64,000 bases of DNA from assembly GCA_036874045.1 (NCBI GenBank), contig JAZBRI010000003.1:7452501-7516500 (forward strand). Direction: 5' to 3'. Shown here in pieces: positions 11,877-23,577 of the stretch. The notes beneath the pieces are model-generated. The model was not told the DNA's origin. It searched no databases and worked only from the letters and a program-made list of their open reading frames with translations. The stretch is from Cymodocea nodosa. Lineage: Eukaryota > Streptophyta > Magnoliopsida > Alismatales > Cymodoceaceae. Position 1 is the stretch's first letter. The number at the start of each line of letters is the position of its first letter. The translations under genes and the position numbers were made by a program.

Positions 11877-13398
11877 TATTAAGATCAAATGGCTCACTAG
11901 AGAGGAGGTGAATGGTGATCTATGTGTAATTTTAACTTTTTTCTCACTTAGCTAACTTGTTTGATTAATTAGTAAGCACAGTTATTAAATAAGCATGCAT
12001 AGTAATAACAAATAATCAACATAGGAGAATTTTAGGTGGTTCACCAACTTAGCTAGTCCACTCTTAAAATTCACTTGGGCTTCACTAAGTTATCACTTAC
12101 AACACTTGGTTTTAGATACAAACAAGAACCTACACTCGAGTTTTCAGGTAAAAGTTCTAAACCAAACTTTCCTCTGAGCTTTCTGGTGCAAGCTCTGAAC
12201 CAACAGTGAACTTTCAGACGCAAGTCCACGAACCAACAATCTTTCTTTCTTTCAGAATGTGAGTGCAGGGAGCTTTTGCTATTCTTCTTCTTCTTCAATA
12301 TTTTCTAAATTGTATATTATGGAATGATTTTTGTGTAGCTTTCAAAAGTATATAATAGAAAGTGGTTGGTTTTATCTTTACGTTCTAATCATACTTATAC
12401 CAAAGTGCATAACAATCATAGTTTGTCTAACGGATTTATTCTGTTATACTTACCACTTTGCTAGTCCTAAATAAGGTAAGTTACCATTTAGAGATGCTTT
12501 AAGATAACTTTTTGATTCTATTTAATTTTTAGATAGTTACCTGTAGTAACCTTCCAAAAGCTATCTGTAACCTTCCAATCTACTTGGAGAATCTTCCTAT
12601 CTATGTCACGTGTGAATTTTAAGTCATACACGTGAGTTCTTTTAAGTTCAGATAGTTTCAACTGTTAACTTATCGAAATGTTTCAACTTTCAGATAATTA
12701 GCTACAATAACCTTTTGATTCTCCTTCTAAGCTTCTGACTGTTGATTTTTGATTTCTACACATACAACTTAAGTTCGAATAGTTAGCTTTTCTAACTCTC
12801 CAATTCTATCTTATTTCCAGATAGTTAACTACAGTAACCTTCCAATTCTCCTTCTATTGATTTTTTATTTCTGCATGTACAACTTAACTTAAGTTCGAAT
12901 AATTAGTTTTCCTAACTCGCCGATTCTATCTTATTTTCAAGTAGTTTCCTATCTTAACTTACCAAAAAATTTGAACAGCTATCTTCTAATATTTTTGACT
13001 TTCTCCACATGCACATTTGAATAACTTACTTGTTTGAATAGTTGTCCTAGTTAACTTTCTGATTTTCTTAGATTTTTGAATAGTTAGCTCTTTAACTCTT
13101 CGAAAACTTAACCCTTTGTCTAACCTTTCGAAAATACTTTTATTTTTGGATAGTTAACCACGTAACCTTTCGAAAATGATTTCCCACTGTTTTAAGCTAA
13201 CTTTTGGATAGTTAGCTTGATAACCTTCTGAAATTCTTCTTCTTTCGGATACTTAAGCTTTAGACTGTGTTTTAACTATCTGAAGTGCCTATTTTTCTCT
13301 AGTAGCTTTTTCTGCATTACCTATATCTATTTATCTATCTTCCTTTTGATATCTTTCTTTTAACCTATAGTTTGCTTAACTATAACTATCCTGTGACA
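11877..13398 (-). repeat. 5' LTR of copia-1
   Basis: On the minus strand it starts TGTCACAGGATAGTT at 13398 and ends near 11877, just before the primer binding site, about 1.52 kb. The end TTCACCTCCTCTCTAGTGAG resembles the LTR ends at 5987 and 29473. Its upstream half (about 12500-13330) contains many variants of GGATAGTTA / TAACTATCC. A TTATATAC stretch near 12345-12352 on the minus strand could be the TATA box. The LTR is inserted into gypsy-1, whose RT remnant begins directly at 13399. Confidence 0.75.
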
Positions 13399-13469
13399 TT
13401 TGTGAAATACAACTTATTTCCTCACATAGATTTTTGCATTACCAAAATACAAGGGTTTTAACAAGCTTT

Positions 13470-14340
13470 GTCTACCTCTAGTCCTTTCATTGAAATAACA
13501 TGTCCCAAGATTATTCCTTGTTTTACTATGAAGTGACATTTTTTCCAATTGAGAACCAGATTCTTTTCTACACAACATTTTAATACTTAATCTAAATTGT
13601 TTAAACATACTTCATATGAAGTTCCATATACAGTAAAATCATCCATAAATATTTCTAAAAAATCTTCAGTCATTCTAGTGAATATGCCTTACATACACCT
13701 TTGAAAGGTAGTTGGTGCATTGCATAATCCAAATGATATTCTTTTAAAAGCATAAGTTTCATTAGGACATGTGAAAGTTATTTTCTCTTGATCCTCTAAT
13801 GTTACTAGAACTTGGTTATAACCTGAATACCCATCTAGGAAACAAAAATACTCTTGCCTTGCTAATTTCTCTAACATTTTATATATAAAAAGTAAGGGAA
13901 AATGATCTTTCCTAATCACGACATTTAACTTTCTATAGTCTATACACACTCTCTAGCCTGATTGAATTTAAGTAGGTATCTAGTCTTGACTTTTATTCCT
14001 AATAACAGTTAATCCAGATTTCTTAGGAACTACATAGATTGGACTAACCCATGAGCTGTCAGAAATCGAATATATTATGTCATTATCTAACCACTTCACA
14101 ATTTCCTTCCTGACTACTTTAAGGTTTGGATTTAATCTCCTTTCAGGAATTCTAACTAGTTTAACATTCTCTTCTAAATATATATGATGACGGCATAAAA
14201 TAGAACTTAACCCTTCTATGTCAATCGTAGTCTATCATATTACTGCTTTATATGTTTTTACTACATCTTTTAATTTAGATATTTGATCCTCTTTTAAATC
14301 TGATGCAATAATGATTGGGCAAGTCTGTTGTTCTTCCATA
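13470..14340 (-). pseudogene. gypsy-1 reverse transcriptase, broken
   Basis: The minus strand encodes Ty3/gypsy RT. Blocks seen are 'SWVSPIYVVPKKSG', 'CIDYRKLNVVIRKDHFPL' (motif A region), 'FLDGYSGYNQ', 'FKRISFGLCNAPTTFQRCM', 'FMDDFTVYG' with the catalytic D-D at about 13640-13650, and 'LVLNWKKCHFIVKQGIILGH'. The order and spacing match Athila/Tat RT. Stops occur before the FMDD block and upstream of the CIDYRKLN block. The frame ends at 'LEVDKA' and continues into noncoding sequence, an internal deletion that removed RNase H and integrase. Confidence 0.85.
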
Positions 14341-14639
14341 AATATATAGGTCAATTCAGGAGGTAAAGGTTTTAAATCTAAGTGTTAACCATTAGAAGTT
14401 AGAGCTCCTAATTTAACATTTTCGTCTTCAATATTAAATGCTTCTTGGTCTCCTTCTACGTCTATATTTAAGTCTTCATCTATATTTTCACTTACTTCTA
14501 AATTTTCAATATCTAATTGTCTATTTAGTTCTTGAATCACATCTTCTAACATATCTTTTTCATCCTCTAAAAAGTCTACAGTATGTAAGAACATTTCTAA
14601 CTCCTCGTCCCTTTCTAGTTTGAAAATATTTAATTAAGT

Positions 14640-15060
14640 ATCCTTGTTACCATATGCTAAATTCATCATTCCATTTTTACAATTTATAATAGCCCCCAAC
14701 GTTGCTAGAAATGGTCTTCCCAAAATTAAAGAGTTATCATGATTTTGATACTTAATTTATTGGGAATCTAAAATAATAATATCAATAGGATAGATGAAAT
14801 TCTTCACTTTAATTAGGGCATCTTTTATTTTTCCTCTAAGATATCTTATACTTCTATCTGTTAATTGAATGACAGTCCTAATAGGGATTAAGCTTCTAAT
14901 CTTAAGGATGTAAATATATCACTAAACATAACATTTATACCTGCACCTAGGTGTATTAAAGTTCTTTCCAAAATTATATTTCCTATTATGCATGATATAA
15001 TAGGGATTCCTATATCAGATAATTTTTTTAGAAATTTGTGACATAAATAGAGAACTACTT
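14640..15060 (-). pseudogene. gypsy-1 aspartic protease, active-site Asp lost
   Basis: The minus strand reads 'IHLGAGINVMFSDIFTSL' followed, after a frame change, by 'IRTVIQLTDRSIRYLRGKI', 'VKNFIYPIDIIILD' and 'LILGRPFLATLGAIINCKNG'. This is the retropepsin of Athila/Tat elements in its usual order. The catalytic position that is Asp in D-L-G-A is His here, so the protease would be dead even without the stops. A short acidic linker ORF (14594-14385) joins it to RT. Confidence 0.8.
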
Positions 15061-15263
15061 TACTCAGCTAAAAAGACTTTTCTTAACAATTTTCGCTCCC
15101 TTTTCTTAGTACACTAATCTTTAAGAAATTTAGCATAAGGTAGCATTTTCTGCAATAAATCTAACAAAGGAATGTTAACTTATACTTTTTCAAAAATTTC
15201 ACTAATTTTTTCTTATTTTTTAGGAAATGTTTATTTTAATCTTTCAATATAGGGCAATAATGA

Positions 15264-16152
15264 TTATGATTTAAAAGATTCTTTTTCTTTCATTTCATTC
15301 TTTTGATCATTCTTAGTTTTATTTTCAGATTTAGATTTTTCTTCGTTAGTTTCTAAGTTTTTAAACATTACACATTCATTTTCATTTTGAATTTCGTTCT
15401 TACTTTCCTCTATTTTGTTTTCTTTTTGAATTCTTGGTAGTACATAAGTTTCAGATCTTAATATTATACACACATCTTCTAGACTTTCATTACTTTCATG
15501 ATGTTCTTATATTACTATTTCATTTTTATGATTTTGATTTTTAATTGTTTCCAATTTTTCTTCCGTTAAATTATATTTCTCAATTCCTATTTCATTGGTA
15601 TTTTCTTTTATCTTTATGTTTTGCAAATTATGCAAATCTTCAACATTAAAATTTCCATTTGTGTTCTCAAGTTCTATAACTTAGAATTTCATTGTAAATT
15701 TCATCTAGTGCTTTTAACTTTCTTTCCAGATCATCTAATCTCATTGCATTCAATTTTTTATCAATTTTCATTATAGTTTTCTCAGTTTCATAGATGATAT
15801 CGATTTTAGGTTCTGAATAATTTTCCTTATAATTTATTTAGTTGACTTCTTATTGATGATACATGTATTATTCCAATTTATCTAAGTTTTGTTCTAAATT
15901 ACGCTCAAGTCTGTCATACCTATCCTAAACTTCATTATCTCTCGACATATTACTGATTCTAAATTGACTATTGGTTAGGTAAACTATAGGATTCTCATAC
16001 TCAGTTCTATTGTATTGGATATAATTCATTTGTAGTTCATGTGATCTAACCATCTACAATCATCTTAGTTTCAAACAATGTCATGACCTTCCAAATTGCA
16101 AAATTCACATATGCTAACTACAAGTTTCAAAAATCTTTGAGCATAAGCATAT
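15264..16152 (-). pseudogene. gypsy-1 gag C-terminal region
   Basis: Close to 16060-16130 the minus strand encodes 'ICEFCNLEGHD', a CX2CX4H start of a gag zinc knuckle; the last Cys lies after stops. Further on are the 'RLERNLEQNLDKLE' and 'MRLDDLERKLKALDEIYNEI' stretches, which look like the coiled-coil tail of Athila-type gag. A Glu/Lys/Asn-rich segment at 15473-15264 leads toward the protease. The N-terminal gag is not found next to it: the solo LTR with target duplication separates it from 18117-18212, where no clear gag frame continues. Confidence 0.55.
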
Positions 16153-18116
16153 TGTTTAGGTTGGAAAACATGTTTGATTTATTTTTATGCTTATATTAAT
16201 AAATTCTTTTAGAAGTAAACAAACAACTTTTCACATAAATTAGATATTAAGTTTAATTTGTATTTTTAACTGCAATTGCACAATGTATATTGTATTTATG
16301 TGCAAGTGCAGGTCAATCCCACAGAGATTGAGTAAGAATTGTGTACTATTTTAATTTTTATGCTAGAGTTTGTATACATTCAATTAAGCACTTCATTGAG
16401 TTACTGTTATCTCAATGGACTTAGTTCGTAGAGTTATAGCTAACTCAATGGACTAACCTCGTGGACTTAAGTTAACTCCACGAGCCTACCTTTCCAATTA
16501 AATACTACAATTCACAAGAGAATTCAACCATCCATTAAGCGATTCCACAGAATGTAAATAACATCAATTAAGCTTTTTAATGTTAGTTAATTTGAGATTT
16601 GTCATTAAGCAACACTAACATTCAGATATTTCAAATAGTAACCATTAAGATTTTTAAGTATCCTAATGAATCAATTTCAGCAAATAATAAAACAATTTTC
16701 TATTTTTTGAATCGAATAAACATAAAACACTCACATTACTGACAATGATAACATTAATCACGATATAAAACAAACAATACAACACTTTAATACTAAATGT
16801 AAATACAAATAATTAGTTGTTTTTGATATTTTTGTTTTGATATGTTCTTGAAGATGAGTAAAAGGTGAAATGTAAAAATCTCTATCGACAGTAAGAACTT
16901 CCATCACTACATGCGACATGATTACACCACTGAAAACTTAATCACTTACAATATTATCTCCTCTCCCTATAGAATCGTAAACCAAGACTTGTAAGTTGAT
17001 CTCCTTTTCAATATACTGATATCAACTCAAAGCCAAGGTTAGAAACTTTACGATCTCCTGAGATATGAGTTAGTGCTTAGTGAAAAATGCTTCACTTCCT
17101 ACAATGCGATCACTCCTCATAATGGTTGTCAGTCACCGTGTTTGACTCGGAATCAACCCGACATCCAGAAAGTATCCTCACAGACCTCCTATAGTTGGTG
17201 ATTTTGGTGGTATTGTGGAGCTTCAAGGAACTTCCAACGCTTCCTGTAATTAATGCAATCCTCCACCCACACACTCTTTCTTCGTCTTCTTTATATTCTT
17301 TTCAATAGTAACTGCTTCTACTTAAATGATCAATTGGATTTCCTTCATTCATATCAATGATGGTGATTTCTTCTTCATTCCACAAGTTAATTCTTGCGTG
17401 ATACGTGCAATCGTAGCTTTCCTTCAAATTTCCTATTTCTGCAACTGGTACAATGGCATGTTAGAAAATAAATGGTTTGTGGATTTAGTGTAACTCAACG
17501 GACTTACTTCATTGATTTAACTATAAAACACGTGTAATAAAGAAATAACTTATAAGCTTATAACACTAACTCAATGCATTAACTTAGTGCATATTCACGT
17601 AACTCTACGTGTATAGTTATGCTAACTGTTCGAGTTCAACATGTGCAGCTCACATGTCATAATAGAACATTAAATTCAACACATGTATAATTCTTAACTT
17701 AACGTGTAAAAAGATATTTTGAATACTTACAAACCTTAACTATCCAATGCTTAGACACATTTCGGATAGTTACTAGATAACTTATCGAAAATTCACTTAA
17801 GTCATGCATCAAGGTTACAACACGTGTACTCTAGGAAATAATAAAATATTCTTTAAGCATTTAAAACATAAATGTCCGATACATAAAATGTAACTCTCCA
17901 AAACAACAGACATTTTGGAGACTTAGAAATTACAAAGCCTACAACTCACTAATAGTGCAAAAATGTACTTAATTAATACTAATTTCCTGAAATTTTGCAG
18001 ATTCTTTCATTAAGGCATATAGTAATGCAATTATAACATAATGACTTAATTTTCATATGATAAGCTAAATATTATGCAATTAACCATTAATATTATGCAC
18101 TTTTTCATTCTAAACA
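16153..18116 (-). repeat. Complete gypsy-type solo LTR with 5-bp target duplication
   Basis: The element starts TGTTTAGGTTGG and ends TTCATTCTAAACA on the plus strand, so the ends are TGTTTAG...CTAAACA. It is flanked by CATAT at 16148-16152 and CATAT at 18117-18121, a perfect 5-bp target duplication. This copy defines the true boundaries of the LTR family (1964 bp). It contains the imperfect palindromes of AACTCAATGG and, at 17750-17790, two GGATAGTTA-type motifs. No internal retrotransposon DNA remains, so it arose by LTR-LTR recombination. Confidence 0.9.
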
Positions 18117-18212
18117 CATATGCTATATTCTCAATGATAAAAACACACAATACTCCTTATACTATTAAAACAAAACAGCACTACAATTGCTTAGCTTTTT
18201 AGTCCCTAGTAA

Positions 18213-18884
18213 TGATGCTAGAAAACTTATTTGGGTGAATTTTGTTTACTTTAAATATATATTAATAATTTCTTTTTAAAAGTAAACAAATAATTTTCAC
18301 AAATTAGATATTAAATCTAATTTATTTTTTAACTACAAGTATATAGTATATGTTGTATTTATGTGCAAGTACATGTCGATCCCACAGGAACTGAGTAAAA
18401 ATTGCGTACTATTTTGATTTTTATAACTAGAGTTTCATATGTATTAAATTATGCATTCTGTTAACTTACTCCTAACTCAACGGACTTAGCTCATGGAGTT
18501 ACAATTAACTCAATGAACTATTCTCATGGACTTAAGTTAACTCCATGAGCCTAACTAGTGATTTCCAATTAAATTTTACTATTTACATAGAAATTCAATC
18601 ATCCATTGGGTAGTTCTACAGAATGTAAATAACACAATTAAGTTTTTTAATATTAGTTCATCTGGTATTTATCATTAATCAACACTAACATTCAGATATT
18701 TCAAATAGTAACCATTAAGATTTTGGGTATTTTATACAAATCAATTTCAGTAATCAATAAAACTATTTTCTATTTTTTGAATCAAATAAACATAAAACAT
18801 TCACAAAACTAACAATAATAACATTAATCACGATACAAAACAAATAATATAGCACATAAATGATAACTATAAAAACAAATAGTT
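18213..18884 (-). repeat. Gypsy-type LTR fragment next to copia-2
   Basis: The plus-strand left end is TGATGCTAGAAAAC and the sequence follows the LTR family to about 18884. There it changes abruptly into copia-2 gag. Roughly the first third of the LTR, in plus-strand order, is present. The last 40% of an LTR in the same orientation lies at 39193-39944, so the two may be halves of one LTR split by later insertions. The intervening 18117-18212 is a short fragment with no recognisable coding content. Confidence 0.65.
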
Positions 18885-20450
18885 AATTCAGATTCTGATA
18901 TATCTATTGATTCTAACGAGGATTTGATTTTGCTAACTAGGAAATTCAAGAAAACATGGAAAGCTAGGAAACAGCAAAGGAACAAAAATGATAAACCCTC
19001 AACGTCAAAATCACGAAATGACAAGAATTCTTCATCTAGAAAGTATGTATGTTACAACTGTAAGAAACCTAGACATCTTTCTCCAGATTGTCCTATGAGG
19101 AAAAATGAAAAGCAAAGTAGGACAAATGAGAAGAAGATAGCTAAGAAAACTTAGAAAAAGTTTTACAAGAAAAAGGCTTTGAAGGTCACTTGGGATGACA
19201 CATCTGAAGAGTTTGAATCTGAGGAATTAGCATCAAAATCTTCACATTCAAAAGGAGAACAAGAGTTAGAAGACGTTGCTCATGTGTGCTTCATGGCAAA
19301 TGAGTCTGAGGTAATATCTGATACTGAAAGTCATTTAGATTTCAACTTTGATGAATTATTATGTGCTTATCATGCATTATTACAAAAACTTAAAGTATGT
19401 AAACTGGAAAATAAGAATGTTAGAAAATCTTCATCCATTATGGAAGAAGAAAATTGTTTCCTGTCTACTACTTTAGAAAAGTTTAAATGTGATAATGAAA
19501 ATCATGCTAGAGATTTGCAAAAATTTAGATTTAATGAATGTATCTTGCATTAACAAATATAGAATATAAATGTTGAAAAATTAAAGATAGAATCTGAAAA
19601 TGAAATGTTGAGAAATAATATAAATGAACTTGAATTAGAGATAGATAAATTAAAACTGAGAGAGCTAGATTTAAATTGTACCATTGAGAAATGGAATTTA
19701 AGTCAAACTAAGTTAGACAAACTAACTAGTACCCCTGTAGTGTCTTATAAATTTGGCATAGGATTTGATTATCCTGAATATCCTGAATCTCAAGCCAATA
19801 AAGGATTTATTAGTTACAGTTCAAGTAAATCTAAGACTAAAATTCCTTTTATTATGAAACAAGGTAATAAATATGTAGAAGTAGGTACTTCAAGAGATGA
19901 ATCATGTAGTAATAAGATAAATCAATGTGATTTGTCAAATTGTACTTCTAACATGACTATTAATGTTTCTAAAAATCTTGTTTCTTGTTCTAGAAATTCA
20001 GTTTCCAATGTTTCTAAAATTTCAAACAATTGTAGTAAACTGAAAATTAAGAAACCTGAGCATGTAATTCAATACACTGGTATTAGACCAATTACTCATT
20101 CTGCATGTGATAAAACTAAAAATTCTTGTGTAGAAAAAGATTTTGTATGTACGAAAAATGTTAATACAAGTACAAAATCTTAGTATGAACTTACTGAAAT
20201 GTATGAGCATGACCAAAATAAATTAAAATCCGATAAAAATCCATTTGGTCTTGATTATACTACATCTTAAAACAAAAAGAATGATTGTAAAAGCAATAAT
20301 GTTATATGTGAGTATGAAGCTAATGATAAATCAATAGTACTTACAATTAATAAGAATATAAAAGATAATGTTAAACTATTTTTAAACGAAAAGAAGAAAT
20401 ATGCGTTTAATGAACTTGGTCCTCAACAACATTGGGTACCAAGAAAAAGT
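18885..20450 (+). pseudogene. copia-2 gag, C-terminal part
   Basis: The first recognisable block is 'RKFKKTWKARKQQRNKNDKP', followed by CYNCKKPRHLSPDC, a CX2CX4HX4C knuckle in which the usual Gly before His is Arg. Then comes 'KVTWDDTSEEFESEELASK', the acidic linker of Sirevirus gag. A long Asn/Lys/Glu-rich section (19180-20183) is of coiled-coil type, with heptad-like 'NINELELEIDKLKLRELDL'. It ends with 'FNELGPQQHWVPRKS' near 20400-20450, the block that precedes protease. Stops occur at 19152 (TAG), 19551, 20181 and 20268. The N-terminal UBN2 domain is missing. Confidence 0.8.
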
Positions 20451-20600
20451 TTTTCTTAATTTGTGTTGTAGTAGGAAACAACATCAAAATGGATCTTGGA
20501 CAATAGAGCGTCAAGTCACATGACCGGATAGAAAAGTCTACTACAAAATTTTACAAATACCATGAAAGGAAGTGTAATATTTGGAAATAAAAGCAAAGAT
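20451..20600 (+). pseudogene. copia-2 aspartic protease with altered active site
   Basis: The plus strand encodes 'WILDNRASSHMTG' at about 20491-20530. In the family this is W-x-L/V-D-S-G-x-S-x-H-M-T-G. The catalytic D-S-G triplet therefore reads D-N-R, which would abolish activity. A TAG follows directly after the MTG block. The downstream 'NVLYVENLGFNLLSVIKL' block lies in the integrase ORF. Confidence 0.75.
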
Positions 20601-21935
20601 AAAATCATAGGTATGGGCAATGTTCAAATAACTCCTACTTGTGTTATTTTGAATGTACTATATGTAGAAAATCTAGGATTTAATTTGCTGAGTGTCATAA
20701 AACTAACTGAAAATGGATATTATGTAGTGTTTGAAGATAATGTATGCAAAATAATTGATAAAAATACAGATGAAATTAAGTTTATTGCTACAAGAAAAGG
20801 TTCTGTATGTATTTTATCTTTACCTTCTAGTGCAGTTGATTTAAATTCATGTTTGCTAGCTGAAACTAGTGATGCATATCTATGGCATAGAAGGATTGGG
20901 CATATAAATATGAAACTATTACATAATCTATCAAAAAAACATTTAGTGAGAGGTTTACCAAAGATTAAATACTCAAAGGACTTTATGTGTGATGCATGTG
21001 AGTTAAGTAAACTTCATAAAAACTCTTTTAAATCCAAAACTGATATTTCAAGCAAGAGAGTCTTAGAACTTATACATATGGATCTATGTGGACCAACAAG
21101 AATCATGAGTCTTGGTGGTAAACGGTATGTATTTGTTTTAGTAGATGACTTCTCTAAATACACTTGGGTATATTTTCTAGCATCTAAGACAGAAGTTTTT
21201 GAAAAATTTAAAATGTTTTGCAATTTTGTTCAAAATGAGCAAAGTGTCTCTATTCAAAAACATAGGAGTGATCATGGAACCGAATTTGATAATGATCAAA
21301 TGGATAATTATTGTAATGAGCATGACATTGATCACAAATTTTCTTTTCCAAGAGCACCGTGTCAAAATGGTGTTGTTGAGAGAAAGAATAAATCACTTCA
21401 AGAAATGGCCAGAACTATGTTGAATGAACATAAGTTACCTCAAAATCTTTGGGCTAAAGCAGTAAATACAGCTTGTTATGTTATTAACAGAAGTCATTTA
21501 AGACCTCATGTTAATAAAACTCCTTTTGAAATTATGTTTAATAGGGTTCCAAAAATTTCCTATATCAAACCATTTGGCTGCAAGTGTTTTATTCTAAATA
21601 CTAAGGATAAAAGGAATAAATTTCAAGCGAAATCATATGAAAGAATTTTTGTAGGTTACTCTACTAGAAGTAAAGCCTATAAAGTATATAACAAGACTTC
21701 TAGGACTATTGAAGAAACCCTCCATGTAAGCTTCAATGAAAATTCTTTTAGAGAATCTCAATCTAAAGATGATAATGATGATTTGATCAATCTTCCAAAA
21801 GAGTTAAAGATCAATAGAGAGATTGATGATTTATCTAAGAAAATCAAAAATATGAACTTAAATGATCAAACTAATGATGAAAGTGATGTACCTTCAGATG
21901 TTGATGAAAATATTGAGGAAAATCAGAGAAATTGA
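20562..21935 (+). pseudogene. copia-2 integrase (long intact frame)
   Basis: This is the best-preserved pol segment of the window, with 457 codons open. After the protease tail it has the GAG-pre-integrase zinc region 'LWHRRIGHIN...CDAC' (about residues 105-145). The integrase core carries 'HMDLCGPT' (first Asp, about 21078), 'RSDHGTEFDN' (second Asp, about 21265) and 'CQNGVVERKNKSLQEM' (Glu, about 21375), the DD35E triad. The C-terminal 'FGCKCFILNTKDKRNKFQ' and 'FVGYSTRSKAYKVYN' blocks are complete. It ends in a Asp/Asn-rich linker to RT. The enzyme would insert cDNA into chromosomes. Neighbouring domains are broken, so it is listed as a pseudogene. Confidence 0.9.
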
Positions 21936-22028
21936 CGTTATTCTTCATCACATCTCATTACACAAGTCATTGGTAATATTAATGAGGGAGTTAAAACTAG
22001 AGCTTCAGTAAATTTAAATAATATTTGT

Positions 22029-23110
22029 ATGTTTGTTTCTATGGTGGAACCAAGGAATATACAAGAAGCATTATCTAATGAAAATTGGATAGTGGCAATG
22101 CAAGAAGAACTAAATCAATTCATCAGAAATGATGTATGGGAATTAGTCTCTCCACCAGAAAATCAGTCCATAATAGGTACAAAGTGGATCTTTAGAAATA
22201 AAACTAACGAAACTGGTCAAGTTATAAGGAATAAAGCTAGATTAGTTGCACAAGGGTATACATAGGAAAATGATTAGATTATGATGAAACATTTGCTCCT
22301 GTGGCCAGGTTAGAAAGTATTAGAATATTATTGGCCTATGCTTGTTATATGGATTTTAAATTATATCAAATGGATGTAAAGAGTGCATTTCTAAATGGTT
22401 TAATTAATGAAGAAGTCTATGTAAAACAACCACCTAGATTTGAAGATATTAAAAATCCTGACTTTGTGTATAAATTGAAGAAAGCCTTATATGGTTTGAA
22501 GCAAGCACCTAGATCATGGTATGAAAGATTGTCTACTTTTTTAATAGAAAAATGCTATATCATGGGAAAAGTGGATCATACTCTATTTATTAAGAGAGAT
22601 GGTAAAGATCAGATTGTTGTTCAAATATACGTGGATGATATAATCTTTGGAGCAACCTCTGATAAGTTGATAGAAATATTCTCTGAAGAGATGACTAATC
22701 AGTTTGAAATGAGTATGATAAGAGAACTTTCATATTTTCTAAGACTTCAAATTAAGCAAATGGATAAAGGTATATTTTTAAATCAAGAAAAATATGCAGA
22801 TGAAATGCTTAAGAAATTTAATTTTAATGATACAAGGATTCGAGGAACTCCTATGAGTACTACTTTAAAGTTAGATATTGATGACATAGGAAAATCTATA
22901 GATCAAAGAAAATACAGAAGTATGATTGGTTCTTTACTTTATTTGACTGCTAGTAGACCTGATATTATGTTTGTTGTGTGTGTTTGTGCTAGATTTCAAT
23001 CTAATCTTAAAGAATCACATTTAATTACAATTAAAAGAATATTTAGATATATACAAGGAACTAAAAATTTTGGACTATATTATTTTAAGGATAGTTCAAT
23101 AGATCTTATA
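22029..23110 (+). pseudogene. copia-2 reverse transcriptase, one frame change
   Basis: Blocks in order: 'WIVAMQEELNQFIRNDVWELV', 'GTKWIFRNK', 'RNKARLVAQGYT', then a TAG and a one-base shift near 22262-22285. It continues with 'PVARLESIRILLAYA', 'LYQMDVKSAFLNG' (motif A Asp), 'LYGLKQAPRSWYERL', and 'VQIYVDDIIFGATS' with the YVDD catalytic pair at about 22628-22650. 'GTPMSTTLKLD', 'YRSMIGSLLYLTASRPDI' and 'IKRIFRYIQGTKNFGLYY' complete the domain. It is a typical Ty1/copia (RVT_2) RT of normal length, inactivated by few changes. Confidence 0.9.
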
Positions 23111-23577
23111 GGATATATGATGCTGATTATACAGGATCTAAATCTAATATGAAGAGTATCAGTGCCACATGTCAATTATTGAGAAATAATTTGGTGTCAT
23201 GGTTTAGTAAAAAGTAAAACTGTGTAGCACTTTCTACTACAGAAGTTGAATATGTTGTTGCTGCACTGTGTTGCACTCAGATTCTGTGGATAAGGCAAAC
23301 TTTAGAAGATTTTGGATTATCTTATGATATAACTGAGATTTATTGTGACAATAGTTTTGCAATAAATCTTTCCAAAAATCATGTATTACATTCAAGAGCA
23401 AAGCATATAGAGGTTAGACATCATTTTCTAAGAGATAACTTAATTAAAGGAAAAATTAAATTAGAATTTGTGTCTAGTAAAAATCAATTAGCTGATATAT
23501 TTACAAAACCTCTAGACGAAAATACATTCTGCAACATTAGATTAAATTTAGGTATTTGTAGGCTATGTGATGTGTAA
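23100..23577 (+). pseudogene. copia-2 RNase H domain
   Basis: After a frame change near 23112 the plus strand encodes 'DADYTGSKSN', 'NNLVSWFSKK', 'CVALSTTEVEYVVAA', 'WIRQTLEDFGL', 'IYCDNSFAINLSKNHVLHSR', 'AKHIEVRHHFLRD' and 'NQLADIFTKPL'. These are the RNase H blocks with the catalytic Asp, Glu and Asp. One TAG lies after 'WFSKK'. The frame closes with TAA at 23575-23577. The domain would remove the RNA strand during cDNA synthesis. Confidence 0.85.

Larger units (their letters stand above)
5988..13398 (-). mobile_element. copia-1: Sirevirus-like Ty1/copia retrotransposon, degenerate, minus strand
   Basis: In minus-strand order the element has a 5' LTR (13398-11877), a tRNA-Met-type primer binding site, gag, a protease motif, integrase and reverse transcriptase. 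Its RT is cut at 5988, and RNase H and the 3' LTR are absent. Its gag is split by a gypsy solo LTR (9184-11035). Numerous stops and frame changes make it inactive. The gag with UBN2-type domain, CCHC knuckle and long coiled-coil tail is typical of Sireviruses. Confidence 0.85.
13399..16152 (-). mobile_element. gypsy-1: Athila/Tat-like Ty3/gypsy remnant, minus strand
   Basis: In minus-strand order the segment holds a gag C-terminus, protease, RT and a 3'-noncoding motif (GGTAATGCAAAAATCTATGTGAGG at about 13420-13445, similar to the pre-LTR motif of element B). RNase H and integrase are missing because RT jumps directly into the 3' motif near 13470. The N-terminal gag is also missing. The segment is interrupted or bounded by copia-1 at 13398 and by the solo LTR at 16153. 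Confidence 0.75.

Noticed and set aside
12071-12298. 75-codon minus-strand ORF
   Set aside because: It lies within the copia-1 LTR and shows no domain.
9184-18116. The LTR-like copies at 9184 and 16153 as the two LTRs of one gypsy element
   Set aside because: The 16153 copy has its own target duplication on both sides, and the 9184 copy is embedded in copia-1 gag. Both are therefore separate solo LTRs.
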